NCBI RefSeq assembly: GCF_000340215.1
Contig: NW_006921533.1
Coordinates: forward strand, 8,717,282 to 8,781,281
Length of the DNA: 64,000 nt
Direction of reading: 5' to 3'
DNA from: Pseudocercospora fijiensis CIRAD86
Lineage: Eukaryota > Ascomycota > Dothideomycetes > Mycosphaerellales > Mycosphaerellaceae
Shown here: one piece after another, positions 1-10,939 of the stretch
How positions within the stretch are numbered: position 1 is the first letter of the stretch
Layout: every line of letters begins with the position of its first letter
The notes under the pieces: model-generated
What the model saw: only the letters and a program-made list of their open reading frames with translations
Told to the model about the DNA's origin: nothing
Database searches by the model: none
Position numbers and translations under genes: made by a program

Positions 1-1285
1 TTACACTCGGGCTGCTAAGCGTTACACTTGCCTAGAAGTATTTTTAATAAATATTAAAAAAATACTAGGACGACTGCGACGTACTATACTCGATATAAAA
101 GGCCTAGAACTACGACTTAGAGGTAGTATACTAGTAGTAATAGGGGCTATAGGGGTCCTACTCCTATATACGGTAGCCAAGCGTTACACTTGCCTAGAAG
201 TATTTTTAATAAATTAAAAAAAAATACTAGGACGACTGCGACGTACTATACTCGATATAATAGGCCTAGAACTACGACTTAGAGGTAGTATACTAGTAGT
301 AATAGGGGCTATAGGGGTCCTACTCCTATATACGGTAGCTAAGCGTTACACTCGGGCTGCATACTTGCCTAGAAGTATTTTTAATAAATCAATAAAAATA
401 CTAGGACGACTAGTACGTATTATACTCGATATATTAGGCCTAGATCTACGACCTAGAATTATTATACTAGTTATAACTATTAATAAGGGTTGTAAGTGTC
501 CCACTACTATAAAGGGTAGCCAAGCGTTATACTCGGGCTGCTAAGCGTTATACTTGCCTAGAAGTATTTTTAATAAATTAATAAAAATACTAGGACGGTT
601 TCTACGTATTATACTCGATATACTAGGCGTAGATCTACGACCTAGAGGTATTATACTAGTTATAATAAGGGTTGTAAGTGTCCTACTACCATATAGGGTA
701 GCTAAGCGTTATACTCGGGCTGTTAAGCGTTACAATTGCCTAGAAGTATTTTTAATAAATTAATAAAAATACTAGGACGACTTGTACGTATTATACTCGA
801 TAAATTATGCCTAGAACTACGACTTAGAAGTATTATACTAGTAGTGATGAGGGGTATTAGGGTCCTACTACTTTATAGGGCTACTAAGCGTTACAATCGC
901 GTTACACTTGCCGAGAAGTATTTTTAATAAATTTATAAAAATAATAGGACAACTTCTATATATTATACTCGATATATTAGGCCTAGAACTACGACTTAGA
1001 AGTATTATACTAGTAGTGATAAGGGGTATTAGGGTCCTACTACTTTATAGGGCTACTAAGCGTTATACTTTCCTAGAAGTATTTCTAATAAATTAATAAA
1101 AATACTAGGACGACTTGTACGTATTATACTCAATATGTTTGGCCTAGAACTACGACTTAGAAGTGGTATATTAGTAGTGATAAGGCTTATAAGTATTCGA
1201 CTACTATGTAGGGCTACTAAGCGTTATAGTTGCCTAGAGGCTTTTCTAGTAAATTAATAAAATTACTAGGACGACTTCTACGTAA
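1..1285 (+). repeat. Tandem satellite, about eight units of 161-189 bp
   Basis: The landmark CCTAGAAGTATTTTTAATAA or a close variant starts at 31, 193, 368, 557, 739, 911, 1072 and 1233 (CCGAGAAG at 911, CCTAGAGG at 1233), so spacing varies between 161 and 189 bp. Each unit continues with AATACTAGGACGACT, then CGATATA, GGCCTAGAACTACGACTTAGA and a GGGGTCCTACT-like block, and ends in GCTAAGCGTTA. Adjacent units differ mainly by C/T and G/A changes, as expected for RIP, plus short insertions. Open frames of 60-70 codons beginning at TTG recur in phase with the unit and encode hydrophobic, Ile/Leu/Arg-rich peptides. They lack ATG starts, so I treat them as a by-product of the repeat. The array is cut by the window edge on the left and decays after 1285. 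Confidence 0.93.
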
Positions 1286-3000
1286 AGGTATAGTTATCTA
1301 GAAATTCTATAGAATATAGAATAATACTTACTCCTAAGACCTTAGTACTATAATCTATACTTAGTAAAGTTAAACATTTTTAACCTTGTATTACTAATTC
1401 TTACTATTCTAGGAACAGTAAAAAGATCTAGTAGGGGTTATAGTATAGCAATATAGGATATATCGCAAATTATTTCTAGATCTTTATCTAGCAAAGTATT
1501 CTAGTAGAACTAAGTAATATAAGAGCGGTAGTAGCTTAGCGTTTGCTTAGTATCTATAAGGCTTAGACTTTGCTCGTACTCCTCTAAATACGTACTACTC
1601 GCTAGAAATAATATAGTACTAGAAACGGTTTAGTATATCTTTAAGATACTTCGTATTGCAAGTACTATTCGTATTAGTTATCCTATATAGCAACTTAGTA
1701 GATTTAGGTTTTTATCTAGAGTAAGAGTTTATATATCAATAAAAAATAGGGTACTAAATAGCTTAGAGCTATATAATAGAAGATACTATAAGTATAGTAG
1801 GATACTAGGGTTGAAATCTCATTTAGATAATAGTATAGAAAACTAATCTTCATTTTACTCTTCTTCGATGTAGACTTATTGCTATATTAATAACAAGGAT
1901 TAGCTAGTATATAGGAATAAAATTAATCCTAAGCGATAGAAAGTAATATTAAGCGAAAGTATAACTAATATATTTTTTTTCATACTAACTAGATGAAAAT
2001 AGACTTCCTCGGCAGATTAGGTTATTTATACAGAAATAGGACACTACATACTACGTTTATATCTAGGCTTATATCTTTCTTTTTAATCCTTATTAATCTA
2101 AGTGAACCTAAAAGGTATTAGGCTAAAGAAGTATTAGGATATACTCTCGAAGAGAGCCTACTAAGCCTAAGAAAGAATAGATAAAAGAAGATCTTTAGAA
2201 TAGCTAGCTAAGCTCATCTTTTCAAAGAAAAAGAAACGTAAGCTCTTTATATTAACTAAGGTATAGATAGGTTCTATTTGCCCTCTAGTTTTGTTTTATA
2301 ATAGGTATCCGGATATATTGTTTAGCTTACAGATTATATAATCTTAGGGGCACATATTTCTTCACACCATTGCTGCTTAGGTATAAGGGTTCAATAGCTA
2401 GGTCTATACTAATTTAAACAAAAAAGAAAATATATTTAGTGTAATATTAATATACTATAAAAATTATTAGACAGTATAAGGAGGGTTTTGTATAGGACAA
2501 TTAAGGTAACTCTTTAGGAAAAGAGGATATATTAAGAAGGCATGTTAGCCTAGAAGTTCCTAAACAAGGCTATTTTTTGTCTATATTATATATTCTTTAG
2601 AAATAATATAATACATTTAAATCAATAATTACTAGGCGATAACTTCCTAATATCTAGACTTTTATTAGTTTATTTTATATTCTACTAGTAGAATTTTACA
2701 TCTATGAAATTTTATTAAATAAGGTATATCTATATTTCTTTAATATAGATACCGTAAACCTCCCGTTTAATAGCTTGCCTAGTACGTATACTAACTAGAT
2801 ATAAGTTTAGGACTAGTAATTCTCTACTAGCTTTAGAAAGAAAAGCTAGAATTTATTTTATATTTATTACAAAGATATCGTTACCTCTACTACGGCTTGT
2901 TTTAAAGAGATAGGAATATCTACCTTTTAGCTAAATATTAGTATAGTTTTCTATAAGAGTCCTCCTTCGGCCTAGGACTAGGGCTAGATAGGCCGTTTAC
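1286..3000. other. AT-rich degenerate sequence, no gene recognised
   Basis: I found no frame that reads as a recognisable protein, even after ignoring RIP-type stops. The stretch is strongly AT-rich with runs of A and T. It probably contains decayed transposon sequence, for instance the Lys-rich segment near 2150-2250, but I cannot assign a family. Confidence 0.5.
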
Positions 3001-3116
3001 TACTTCTATACTAGCTACGGTATCTATTCCTAATTATTATATAGGAGATCTCAAAGTTATTTATTTAGGGGTAGTATTATAATTAGGGATTGATACCGTA
3101 GCTAGTATAGAAGTGT
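3001..3116. repeat. Long inverted repeat ending at the assembly gap
   Basis: The left arm (3001-3034) reads TACTTCTATACTAGCTACGG and continues with TATCTATTCCTAAT. Its reverse complement, with three or four mismatches, is the right arm at 3082-3116, which ends in GCTAGTATAGAAGTGT. The loop is about 47 bp. The right arm runs directly into the run of Ns. It could be transposon terminal repeats, a small palindromic element, or an assembly fold-back. Confidence 0.75.
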
Positions 3117-3365
3117 NNNNNNNNNNNNNNNNNNNNNNNNNNNNNNNNNNNNNNNNNNNNNNNNNNNNNNNNNNNNNNNNNNNNNNNNNNNNNNNNNNNN
3201 NNNNNNNNNNNNNNNNNNNNNNNNNNNNNNNNNNNNNNNNNNNNNNNNNNNNNNNNNNNNNNNNNNNNNNNNNNNNNNNNNNNNNNNNNNNNNNNNNNNN
3301 NNNNNNNNNNNNNNNNNNNNNNNNNNNNNNNNNNNNNNNNNNNNNNNNNNNNNNNNNNNNNNNNN
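3117..3365. other. Assembly gap (249 N)
   Basis: Unbroken run of n. The length may be an estimate from scaffolding. No content can be inferred. Confidence 0.99.
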
Positions 3366-4440
3366 AGATTTAATAGAGTTCAGGTATAAAGTATAAGAAC
3401 TATTTATTTAGGTAGGATATTCTTATCGCTTTAGTGATTTTTAAAATAACACAATATATAGAGTCTGTAGTAAAGGTTTAGTTAGATTTCAACTATAGCT
3501 ATAGGATCTAACTAGGGTTTTGCTAAGTAGTAGCACAATATAGTAGTATTATTACTTACTATATTAAGGTTCCTTCTTTCATTCTTACTTTGTTATATAT
3601 TTGGCTTAGAGTATATACTCTTTATACTTATTAATATAGATATAGACTTATTTTAGGAACTTCTATATAGTATATACTATAGAGCTAATAATAATAGAAT
3701 GTTTCTACTTAGGATAAATAGATAATTTAACGATATCGTTTAGGATAAGCCTAAGATATATCTAGAGCCTATATTATCTATAACCTAATCTGTAATATTA
3801 TAGCGTTTATTAGTATATAAACCGTTATACTAGTAGCTACTATAATAAGTACACTAGATAACGAGGTGTGTATTTTTATACGATTGTCGTATCGTCGTAA
3901 TCTCGTTAAAAGCGCTTAGGATATATCTCGTAATTTCCGTAGACTTTAGATAGTAGCTTTAAGTAGTAGAGTAATAAAGAAGGGGCCTATAGTTCTAACG
4001 GCGTAAATAATAGAATCTTAAGCAATCGACTAGTCTTAGTACTCCTAGCTAGAACTACCGCCTAGCTGCTCGCAATTGCTAGATACGTAGTATAAAGAGA
4101 TACTCGACAAGATACCTAATCTAGCGCTAGCGCTAGTTAAGGTCGACGATAAAAGCAACTAGCGCTTAATAATACTAAGACGTAATACCTAATAAACGCT
4201 ACTATTAATAGGGTTAGGAATTAGAGTAACCCTACCCTTCTAGGTTTAAGGGCCTAGCTATTATAGTACTAATAGTAGTTACCCTTATTACTATATAGAC
4301 ATAGTAGAAGGCTTTTTATTCGGGATTCTAGAGAGTAAGGTAGAAATACTATAGCTAAAGGGCAATATCTAGGCTTAAAAGTAGGTAACCTATAATACTA
4401 ATATAGAGGCAACCGGCGTTAACTTAAGGCGTAAAACCAG
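3366..4440. other. Degenerate intergenic or transposon sequence
   Basis: AT-rich, TpA-rich sequence with scattered short frames. CpG content rises from about 3850 on, where the sequence begins to look more like decayed coding DNA, but no domain is readable. Confidence 0.4.
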
Positions 4441-4740
4441 ATGTAGTAGACTATCGATAATATTGTATCTATAGTGTATTATATAGCGGAGATTATAGCT
4501 ATACTTATACCGCTAGGACGAGCGTTATGCCGGCTAGCTTTCTCGGCGGATTTCGCCGCTAGATACGACGAGCTTAGGGACCTAGCTTTAAGGCAAAAGC
4601 GTAGGTTTTACCATAAGATAATAACGGCGGACGATAGTAATATAGTTAATATCATTCTCGGCGTACGTTTTAACGCATAGTAGGCTATATCTATAGCGTT
4701 AGTAGACGAGTATTTAGAGGTATTTAAATTACTATTCTAA
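4441..4740 (+). pseudogene. ORF relic, unidentified
   Basis: A frame through 4474-4680 is open for 68 codons and continues past two TAG codons at 4678-4683 into about 18 more codons. The composition looks coding: Ala-Arg-Tyr-Asp-Glu-Leu, then Arg-Gln-Lys-Arg-Arg, then Asp-Asp-Ser. The TAGs are compatible with former CAG or TGG. There is no ATG in a convincing context and I recognise no family. It may be part of a longer relic reaching toward 5400. Confidence 0.25.
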
Positions 4741-6590
4741 GCTCGTAAACTAAAGTATTAGATTTGTTAGCTGTTCTTAAACACAACTTTTTTAGAATAT
4801 CTTTAGATCTATATCCCTAGTACGGTTTTAGTAGTACCTAAGGTTCTAATATAAAATTATATTTCTTAGCTATAAGTTGTATTAAAAAGGTTTTCTAATA
4901 ATAGTAAGAAGTCGACTATAATACTATAGAAATAATAAATTCTATATAGAATAGCTATAATCTAATAATAACTAAGACCCTTAATATTTCTAGTAAATAA
5001 AGAAGCTACGCCTGTCTATAACCTTTCTAGCTAAAACAATATTATCTTATCTTGTTAATCTTATAGGTATTATTAGTATACTCGCTATATTTCGAGTATA
5101 GTAGTATCTCTTAGCCTATCTATTAGTCCTCTAATACTATTATCTTCTTCTATAGCCGCGGCGGTATTATCGAATAGCCTATCGCTAGCCGTATTAGCCT
5201 CTAATTTAAATATATCTATCGCCTTCGCTTAGGTTTCTTAAAGGATATTATAGAGGGTAGTAGTAAAGTATACTATATATATTTAAGCGCGAATACTATA
5301 TCACGGCGTACTTTAGAAAATACGGAAACGTCGCTTTATTATACTAAAGGTCCGCTCGATAACGCTACGAAAGGAACTAAAGCGAAGGTTAAATAATTAG
5401 TTATAGTCCGCCTACCGTATTATAGCTAGGTACTAGAGAGCGAAGACTGCGCGTTATACCTGCTCGAATAGCCTATTATCGCTTATAGTAGCGGCTTCCC
5501 TTGCTACGCTTAGCTCCTGTTTTAGGGTCTACTATTATAGGGGAATTACTCCCTATATATAGTCCCTCGAAGCTCGGTCCCGAAGGCACTAATCCTCGCT
5601 TTCGAGGGCCTAAAGACGAGCCGGGCAAAAGGAACAGCTATATAGCTATATAGCCCTCCTATGCGACTATATACTAACTATACCCTATATAGATATATAA
5701 AAAACGGGAGGTCCTAGGCTAGGTATTTATTAAAGGCAGCCTATATTTTGCAACCGAATATTTTGTCGCTATAATATTGTATTATAGACTATTTAGCAGC
5801 GACTCTTCTGCTTTAAGGGCTTCTAATATATCGACGAATTACGGCGTATTTTCTAAGCTATTCGTCTAGGCTCTATTAGGTATATAATAGGGTTATTCTT
5901 CTTCTTAAGAGCAGTCTCGAGGTCCTTTTATATACTTATAGGTATAAAATGTACTATATTATTATATTATTAATTAAATTCGTATTAAAATATAGCGTTA
6001 ACCCGACGCTTTTGCCTAGGTTATCGTTAGGCGCTCCGCTAGAGCCTTAGATTCGCTAACCTAAGGTATCTAGCCGAGCGCCTAAGTAGAGGTAGGGGGA
6101 TTAGTTAAGTAGCGTATAGTAGTAATATAATGTAGCGACGAGTTCTAGCTTTTCCCTAGTCGGACTTCGATCTATAAGATACTATAGGTCCGCGTAGGGG
6201 CTTAGGGCGTACGGCTAATATCCCTTAGTATTACCGTAGCAACGATACGTACCTTAATCTTGTTTTTCGCCTTAACGCGACCCCGTACCTAGAGCGCGTA
6301 TACAGTTTCCTACTTATTTTAAATAATAACTATCCCCCGTTAATACGATAGGACATACGTATATACGCCTTATAGCTAGCGATATTACTATTAACCGTCG
6401 CCTATAATAGAAACAGAGAGGGGCTTAAATATCCCTACTATGCCTCTAAAGGCCTAACTCTCCGGCAATAAGCTAGTATAGGAGAACGACCCTAATATAA
6501 GCCCTCTTATACTACTAGGTCGGCTACTATATAGACTAACCGATCTATAGCTAGAAGCCGTTATTTAGGAGCTTATATATTGTTACGATA
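4741..6590. other. RIP-degraded sequence with a hairpin, no gene assigned
   Basis: The CpG-rich, CpA-poor composition suggests decayed coding or transposon DNA. Frames are too broken to follow and no domain is visible. A strong hairpin lies at 6028-6084. Confidence 0.4.
6028..6084. repeat. Hairpin with about 23-bp arms
   Basis: The left arm TAGGCGCTCCGCTAGAGCCT continues to 6050. After a 10-base loop the right arm (6061-6084) ends in TCTAGCCGAGCGCCTA. The arms pair apart from one C/G mismatch and a small bulge. It could be a terminal-repeat pair, a terminator-like structure or a tRNA-sized fold-back. Confidence 0.7.
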
Positions 6591-6601
6591 GAGGCGAGGG
6601 T

Positions 6602-7599
6602 TCTACCGCTATACTCGAGTAGCTCTCGAAAGTTCTAGGCGAGAATCCTACTAGTATATCTAACTATATTACTACGTTCGGGTAATATAATAAAGCGCTA
6701 GTCTTACCTCGCAAAGTATTACATTCGGTAGCTAATCTATTATAGCTAGCGGCGATACCGCGAAGGCGAAGACGACTAGTGCCGTAGCTTTACTACGTAC
6801 GTCTAGCGATAATAAGGCAGCGTCTCGTACTAACTATAGTCTAGCCGGCCCCTAGCTAATATACCCTATAACCCTACGCTATACGTACGGCTCCTACCTA
6901 TATCGGATTAAGCCTACGGCTCCTATTACTATCCCGTCGGATAGTAAGGACGACGACTAGCGCTTTTCCCGTACTATAGACGAGTCTAATTCTAAGACCG
7001 AGTCTACTAACTTAAAAGGCGAGAAGAAGCCTAGTACGGACGAATAGCTAAGTATAGAGAAGCGTAAAGAAGGCGCTTAGGATAACGAAGTAGTAGCACT
7101 ATCTAGAGGCAAAGCTAAAGTTATCGATAAGCGCGAAGTAGCTTCTTATATATCTAGGAGCGAGTCGGAGCCTTCTAGCTCTATATCCTCTAGCTTAGAG
7201 GAGGCGTCCGAGTCCGACTCGGTATTATCTAGCTAGTCCGACTCGTCCGACGCTAACTATAAGAAGCGTCGATCCTCTTATAAAAAGAGAGATCGTACTA
7301 AGTTTAGTAAGTATAGTAAGAACAAGCGTAGCTCTAAGGGACATCGCGACGCTCCTCGCCGATTATCGAAGTTAAAGTACTACTCTAGTAAGAAGAGCCG
7401 CTGCTCTTATAGCTCGAGCTACGGCTCGGGAAAGAAGAAGGCGTCTTTAAAGCGCAAGCGTAGTCTAGAATCGGAAGAGGACGAGGAGGAGTTTGTCTCT
7501 AAGTAGGAGTCGCGTAAGAAGTATAAGAAGAAACACGGCGATAGCTACCGACGTACTCGTCGTAGTCGCTACGCTACGTCTTCTAAGGATAGTAACTAA
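6602..7599 (+). pseudogene. Ser/Lys/Arg/Glu-rich protein relic, unidentified
   Basis: From about 6721 the first frame reads through to a TAA at 7597-7599. A second frame is better before that, so at least one frameshift lies near 6720. Roughly the last 150 codons are strongly biased: a Ser/Glu/Asp stretch (7141-7250), then a Lys/Arg/Ser-rich stretch (7255-7430), an acidic run Glu-Ser-Glu-Glu-Asp-Glu-Glu-Glu near 7470-7490, and a basic Arg/Tyr/Ser tail. The internal stops are TAG in positions where CAG or TGG would fit. Such SR/KR-rich tails occur in nuclear RNA- or chromatin-binding proteins and in transposon gag/ORF1 proteins; I cannot choose between these. Confidence 0.6.
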
Positions 7600-7999
7600 T
7601 TATAGGTAGGAGAAAGGATATATATATCTTAGGGCCTACTAGGTTATCGACGATAGGGTCTCGTCGTTAACTGTATATATTAGCTATATATAGTATAGAA
7701 GAGGTCGGTTATAGTAGTCTAGGGCTATTATAGAGCTTAATTAGTTTTACCCTATCGGTACTTAAAGAGCTACTTAACTACGATTAAAATAACGTATAAC
7801 TCGGGTTATATTTCTTCTCCTTATCTTAATATAGGCACCTTTCTACCCTATAGCTGCCTATTATAGGCGTATTCGCGACAATTATTACGAATAGACGCTT
7901 AAACTACTACCTATAGTCCGCGATACGACCTATAGGAAATACACCTAAGGGCTACTATGCCGTAGTTAGCGGTACTCTAGATATTCTAGTATATACTTG
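7600..7999. other. Spacer, nothing recognised
   Basis: About 400 bp between the basic-tail ORF relic and the first copy of the A-tailed repeat. No feature is supported. Confidence 0.4.
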
Positions 8000-8395
8000 C
8001 TCTTATTCTAGTCGTATCTATATGCTTAATTTCCGTAGGACCGCCCTAGCGAAATACGGGAAGTCCCGTAGACCCCTATCGGGTCGTACCGTTAACCGTA
8101 GCAATTATATAGGAAATAAAAAGTACTCTAATTTTAGCGGAGATTCGTCGTATATATAACTTATAGCAATGTCGACCGAGTATTATATCTCTAGTCGATA
8201 GAGGTATAGGAGTCGCTTAAATTATCCCGCGTATATATCGCGCCCTTAGCGGGTAGCGCGATACGGATAATATTAGACGGCCGTTACGTATAGCGAATAA
8301 GCTCGTAGAACCGTCGAGAAATTTTAGTTAGCGTCTATAGAGGACCCGTACGAGCTCGGATATTAGTAAACAAATAAACGACAGTTCGAATCTTC
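8000..8395 (+). repeat. A-tailed dispersed repeat, copy 1 (short)
   Basis: From CTTATTCTAGTCGTATCTAT to an A-rich tail AAACAAATAAAC this stretch matches copies at 10140-10925 and 13145-13885. Differences are mostly C/T and G/A. The copy holds the double-hairpin module near 8037-8075 and the shared block with GCCGTTACGTATAGCGAA. It lacks the upstream 350 bp present in the other two copies. The A-rich 3' end resembles a non-LTR retroelement tail, but the unit could also be the 3' region of a duplicated gene. Confidence 0.85.
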
Positions 8396-10238
8396 GCTTT
8401 AAGCTAGGCTTTCTATACGTCGGCTACTCTATAGCTAAGCCTAGCAAAGGTTCTAACTAGTACGAGCATCTAGCTATAATTATCTAGACCGACGCGATAG
8501 CCTTAAGCCTACTTCGCTATATTATCTTATAACCTAAAGTAGGTTAACGCCGACGGGTAGAAGGCCGCTAGCGCGGGCTTAGTACTAGCATCTATACCGG
8601 ATACCTACCTAAGCCCGAAGTAGCTTAATTAGGCCTTTAAAGAAACCGGGAGTAGTAGCCCTAATAGTATCCTTCGTCTCCTTACCTACTATTTAGTTCT
8701 ACCGGATTAAGTACGGGACTATTATATAGCGATAATGTATATTATTAGCCGCGTTAAGTTAGGTATAGAGACTAATTATTTAATATTAGTAGGCACGATA
8801 GCTAATATTAGAGACAGATCTTCGCTAGAAGCGCGTTAGAATATTCTAGGCGGCTATCGCCCTATTAGGGGTATAAGAGGCTCTAAAGACCTTAAAGGAC
8901 AAGCACCCGGAGACTACTATATTCTAAGACGCTCTCGAATTATTTAAAGAGATAGACTAGCTTATAGCTATTTAATAGGGGTCTCGGTAATAATACGCGT
9001 TTAGCTACGAGTTATATTACTAGAATACCGAGCTCGATATAATAAGCCGGTATTAGCTATAGAGCAATTCTATACTAACGATGTTTGATACTATAGTAAG
9101 GTAAAGATATATACCGCCTATCCCGGTATATTCGCATTAGTAGAATTGTTTACTAACCTCTATAGGGTCGCCTCCTCTACCTTCCTAGATAGGTATATAG
9201 CGTAGTACGTACTCCTAGCGTTCTATTAAGCACACTCGATACGACTTAGAAAATTTCGAAAAAAGAAAGTAGCTAGAAACGGTAATAATGTAATTACTGC
9301 TCCGTTCGGGGGTCCGAATTTTAGGGATAATAGTTGCTATATCTACCAAACTAACCGAGGCAAGCTAAGGCATTAGTCCCCTGGCACCTAATATTATATT
9401 AAACCCTATATATAATGCTAGCTCTAATATAAACATTTTCCCTTTCGAACGACCTAAGGCGCTAAGAACTAATACAAGGTCAACTCTATACTCCCGAGAT
9501 GCGATATCCTAATCGAAGAAGGCGCTACGTCGATATTATATAAGTAGCAAGTTCTTAAAGTATACGCGTAGACGGGTAATTACAGACAGGTAGGTTAGGG
9601 TTTAATCGCGTTTTCGCTATTAAGTACTATATCTTATAAAGTCCGGTAGTCGAGTAGGGACTAAGATACTATATAATAAGCACTATCCGCTACTCGAAGT
9701 AAAATATATACTATCTCCGTCGTTTTTAAGAAGAACTAGGGCTACTACTAACTAGACCGGATAGATACCTATTAATAAACCTACTATTTCTAATATAGCG
9801 CACTTTCCTAAGTAGCGGACTAGCCCTACGAGCCTAAACCACTTTTAGTTTAAGGTTTTCGCAAACTACGTTCGAATTAGGTTTTCGCTCTCTACTTTTA
9901 AGATCGTATCGATTATTTCAGTTTCGCTTTTACTATACTATTAGGGCTAGCGTATCCTTTAAGGAGTAATAGTAAGATTGCCTTAGTTCGAATACGCGGT
10001 CGTACTCCTTAAAAGGTAGTATTTTTGCTTATAGTAAAGAGTGCCGCTAAGGCGGATAAACTCTTAGATCGGTATACTAGGAAGTTAGGTAGGGATGTCC
10101 GTAATAAAGCGTAGGGCGACGAAAGCGAATCGTTCCGCAACGTAGAGGATATCGACGCTAAGGACCTCGACGAAATCGAATCGGTCGGCGGCGTAGAAGA
10201 TATCGAAGCTAAGGATCGCGATAAGCTACTATACTATC
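8396..10238 (+). pseudogene. ORF relic A, unidentified, paralogue of relic B
   Basis: The stretch reads as broken coding sequence on the plus strand with RIP-type stops and several frameshifts. The clearest parts are near 8870-8960 (Glu-Ala-Leu-Lys-Thr-Leu-Lys-Asp-Lys) and the C-terminus at 10040-10238. The last 65 codons align with the end of relic B: a Lys-(Ala/Val)-Asp-Lys-Leu block, Arg-Tyr-Thr, then an acidic tail with repeated Glu-Asp-Ile-(Asp/Glu) and Lys-Asp-Leu/Arg-Asp. A one-base deletion beside the expected stop distinguishes it from relic B. I recognise no domain. It overlaps the start of repeat copy 2, so the repeat includes the 3' coding end. Confidence 0.5.
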
Positions 10239-10401
10239 GTAATATATTAGGATTATACCTAGGGCTTCGCTATAATTAGGCTTATAGGCTCTAAACATCG
10301 TAAATAAAGACCTAACGCTCTCTAGTAGAGATTCTATTATACCTAATCCCTACTTCTTTCGTATCTAGTAGTCTACTAAGATGCCGTAGGGTTTACTAAT
10401 A

Positions 10402-10450
10402 TAGGTATATTAACCGCTATCTACGCTACGGCTCCTAATTAATATACCTA
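10402..10450. repeat. TATATTAAT-type hairpin, locus 1
   Basis: Perfect 12-bp arms TAGGTATATTAA / TTAATATACCTA, extendable by two pairs, around a 25-base GC-richer loop. Related hairpins occur at 13380, 16105 and 52548. Confidence 0.85.
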
Positions 10451-10559
10451 TAGGCTATAATTGTATAGCGAGCGGTGCTATATATAGCATAGTCTATACC
10501 TGCTCCTAAATCTTAATAAAGACCCGTATTCTCTTATCGTTGCTATTCTAGCTATATCT

Positions 10560-10606
10560 ATATACTTAATTTCTATAGGACTGCCCTAGCGAAGGGCGGG
10601 AAGTCC
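10560..10606. repeat. Double-hairpin module, copy 2
   Basis: ACTGCCCTAGCGAAG is followed at once by GGCGGGAAGTCCCGTA, which folds as a 5-6-bp stem with a two-base loop. The first half is part of a weak palindrome centred on CCTAGCGAAA. Counterparts lie near 8037-8075, 13549-13590 and 31527-31560, with a palindrome-only relative near 52743. Confidence 0.75.
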
Positions 10607-10939
10607 CGTAGACCCCTATCGGATCGTACCGTTAACCGTACTAATTATATAGGAAATGAAAAGTACTACAATTTAAGCGGAGATATATCTTATAAATAAC
10701 TCGTAGTAATATCGACCGAGTATTATATCTCTAGTCGTTAGAGGTATAGGAGTCGCCTAAATCTTCCCGCGTATATATCGCGCCCTTAGCGGGTAGCGCG
10801 ATATAGATAATATTAGACGGCCGTTACGTATAGCTAACAAGCTAGTAGAACCGTCGAGAAATTTCGGTTAGCGTCTATAGAGGACCTATACGAGCTCGAA
10901 TATTAGTAAATAAATAAACAAACAAAAGTTAGGTTCTAC

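Larger units (their letters stand above)
10140..10925 (+). repeat. A-tailed dispersed repeat, copy 2 (long)
   Basis: It is about 90% similar by eye to 13145-13885 throughout, and to 8000-8395 over its 3' half. It begins in the acidic coding tail, includes hairpin TAGGTATATTAA (10402-10450) and the double hairpin (about 10565-10600), and ends in AAATAAATAAACAAACAAAA. Repeat structure, and not only gene structure, is therefore conserved between copies. Confidence 0.88.

Noticed and set aside
554..1096. Three open frames of 62-69 codons encoding similar hydrophobic peptides
   Set aside because: They start at TTG, repeat in phase with the satellite unit and have no ATG. They are a consequence of the tandem repeat.
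3113..3373. Open frame across the assembly gap
   Set aside because: It consists almost entirely of Ns.
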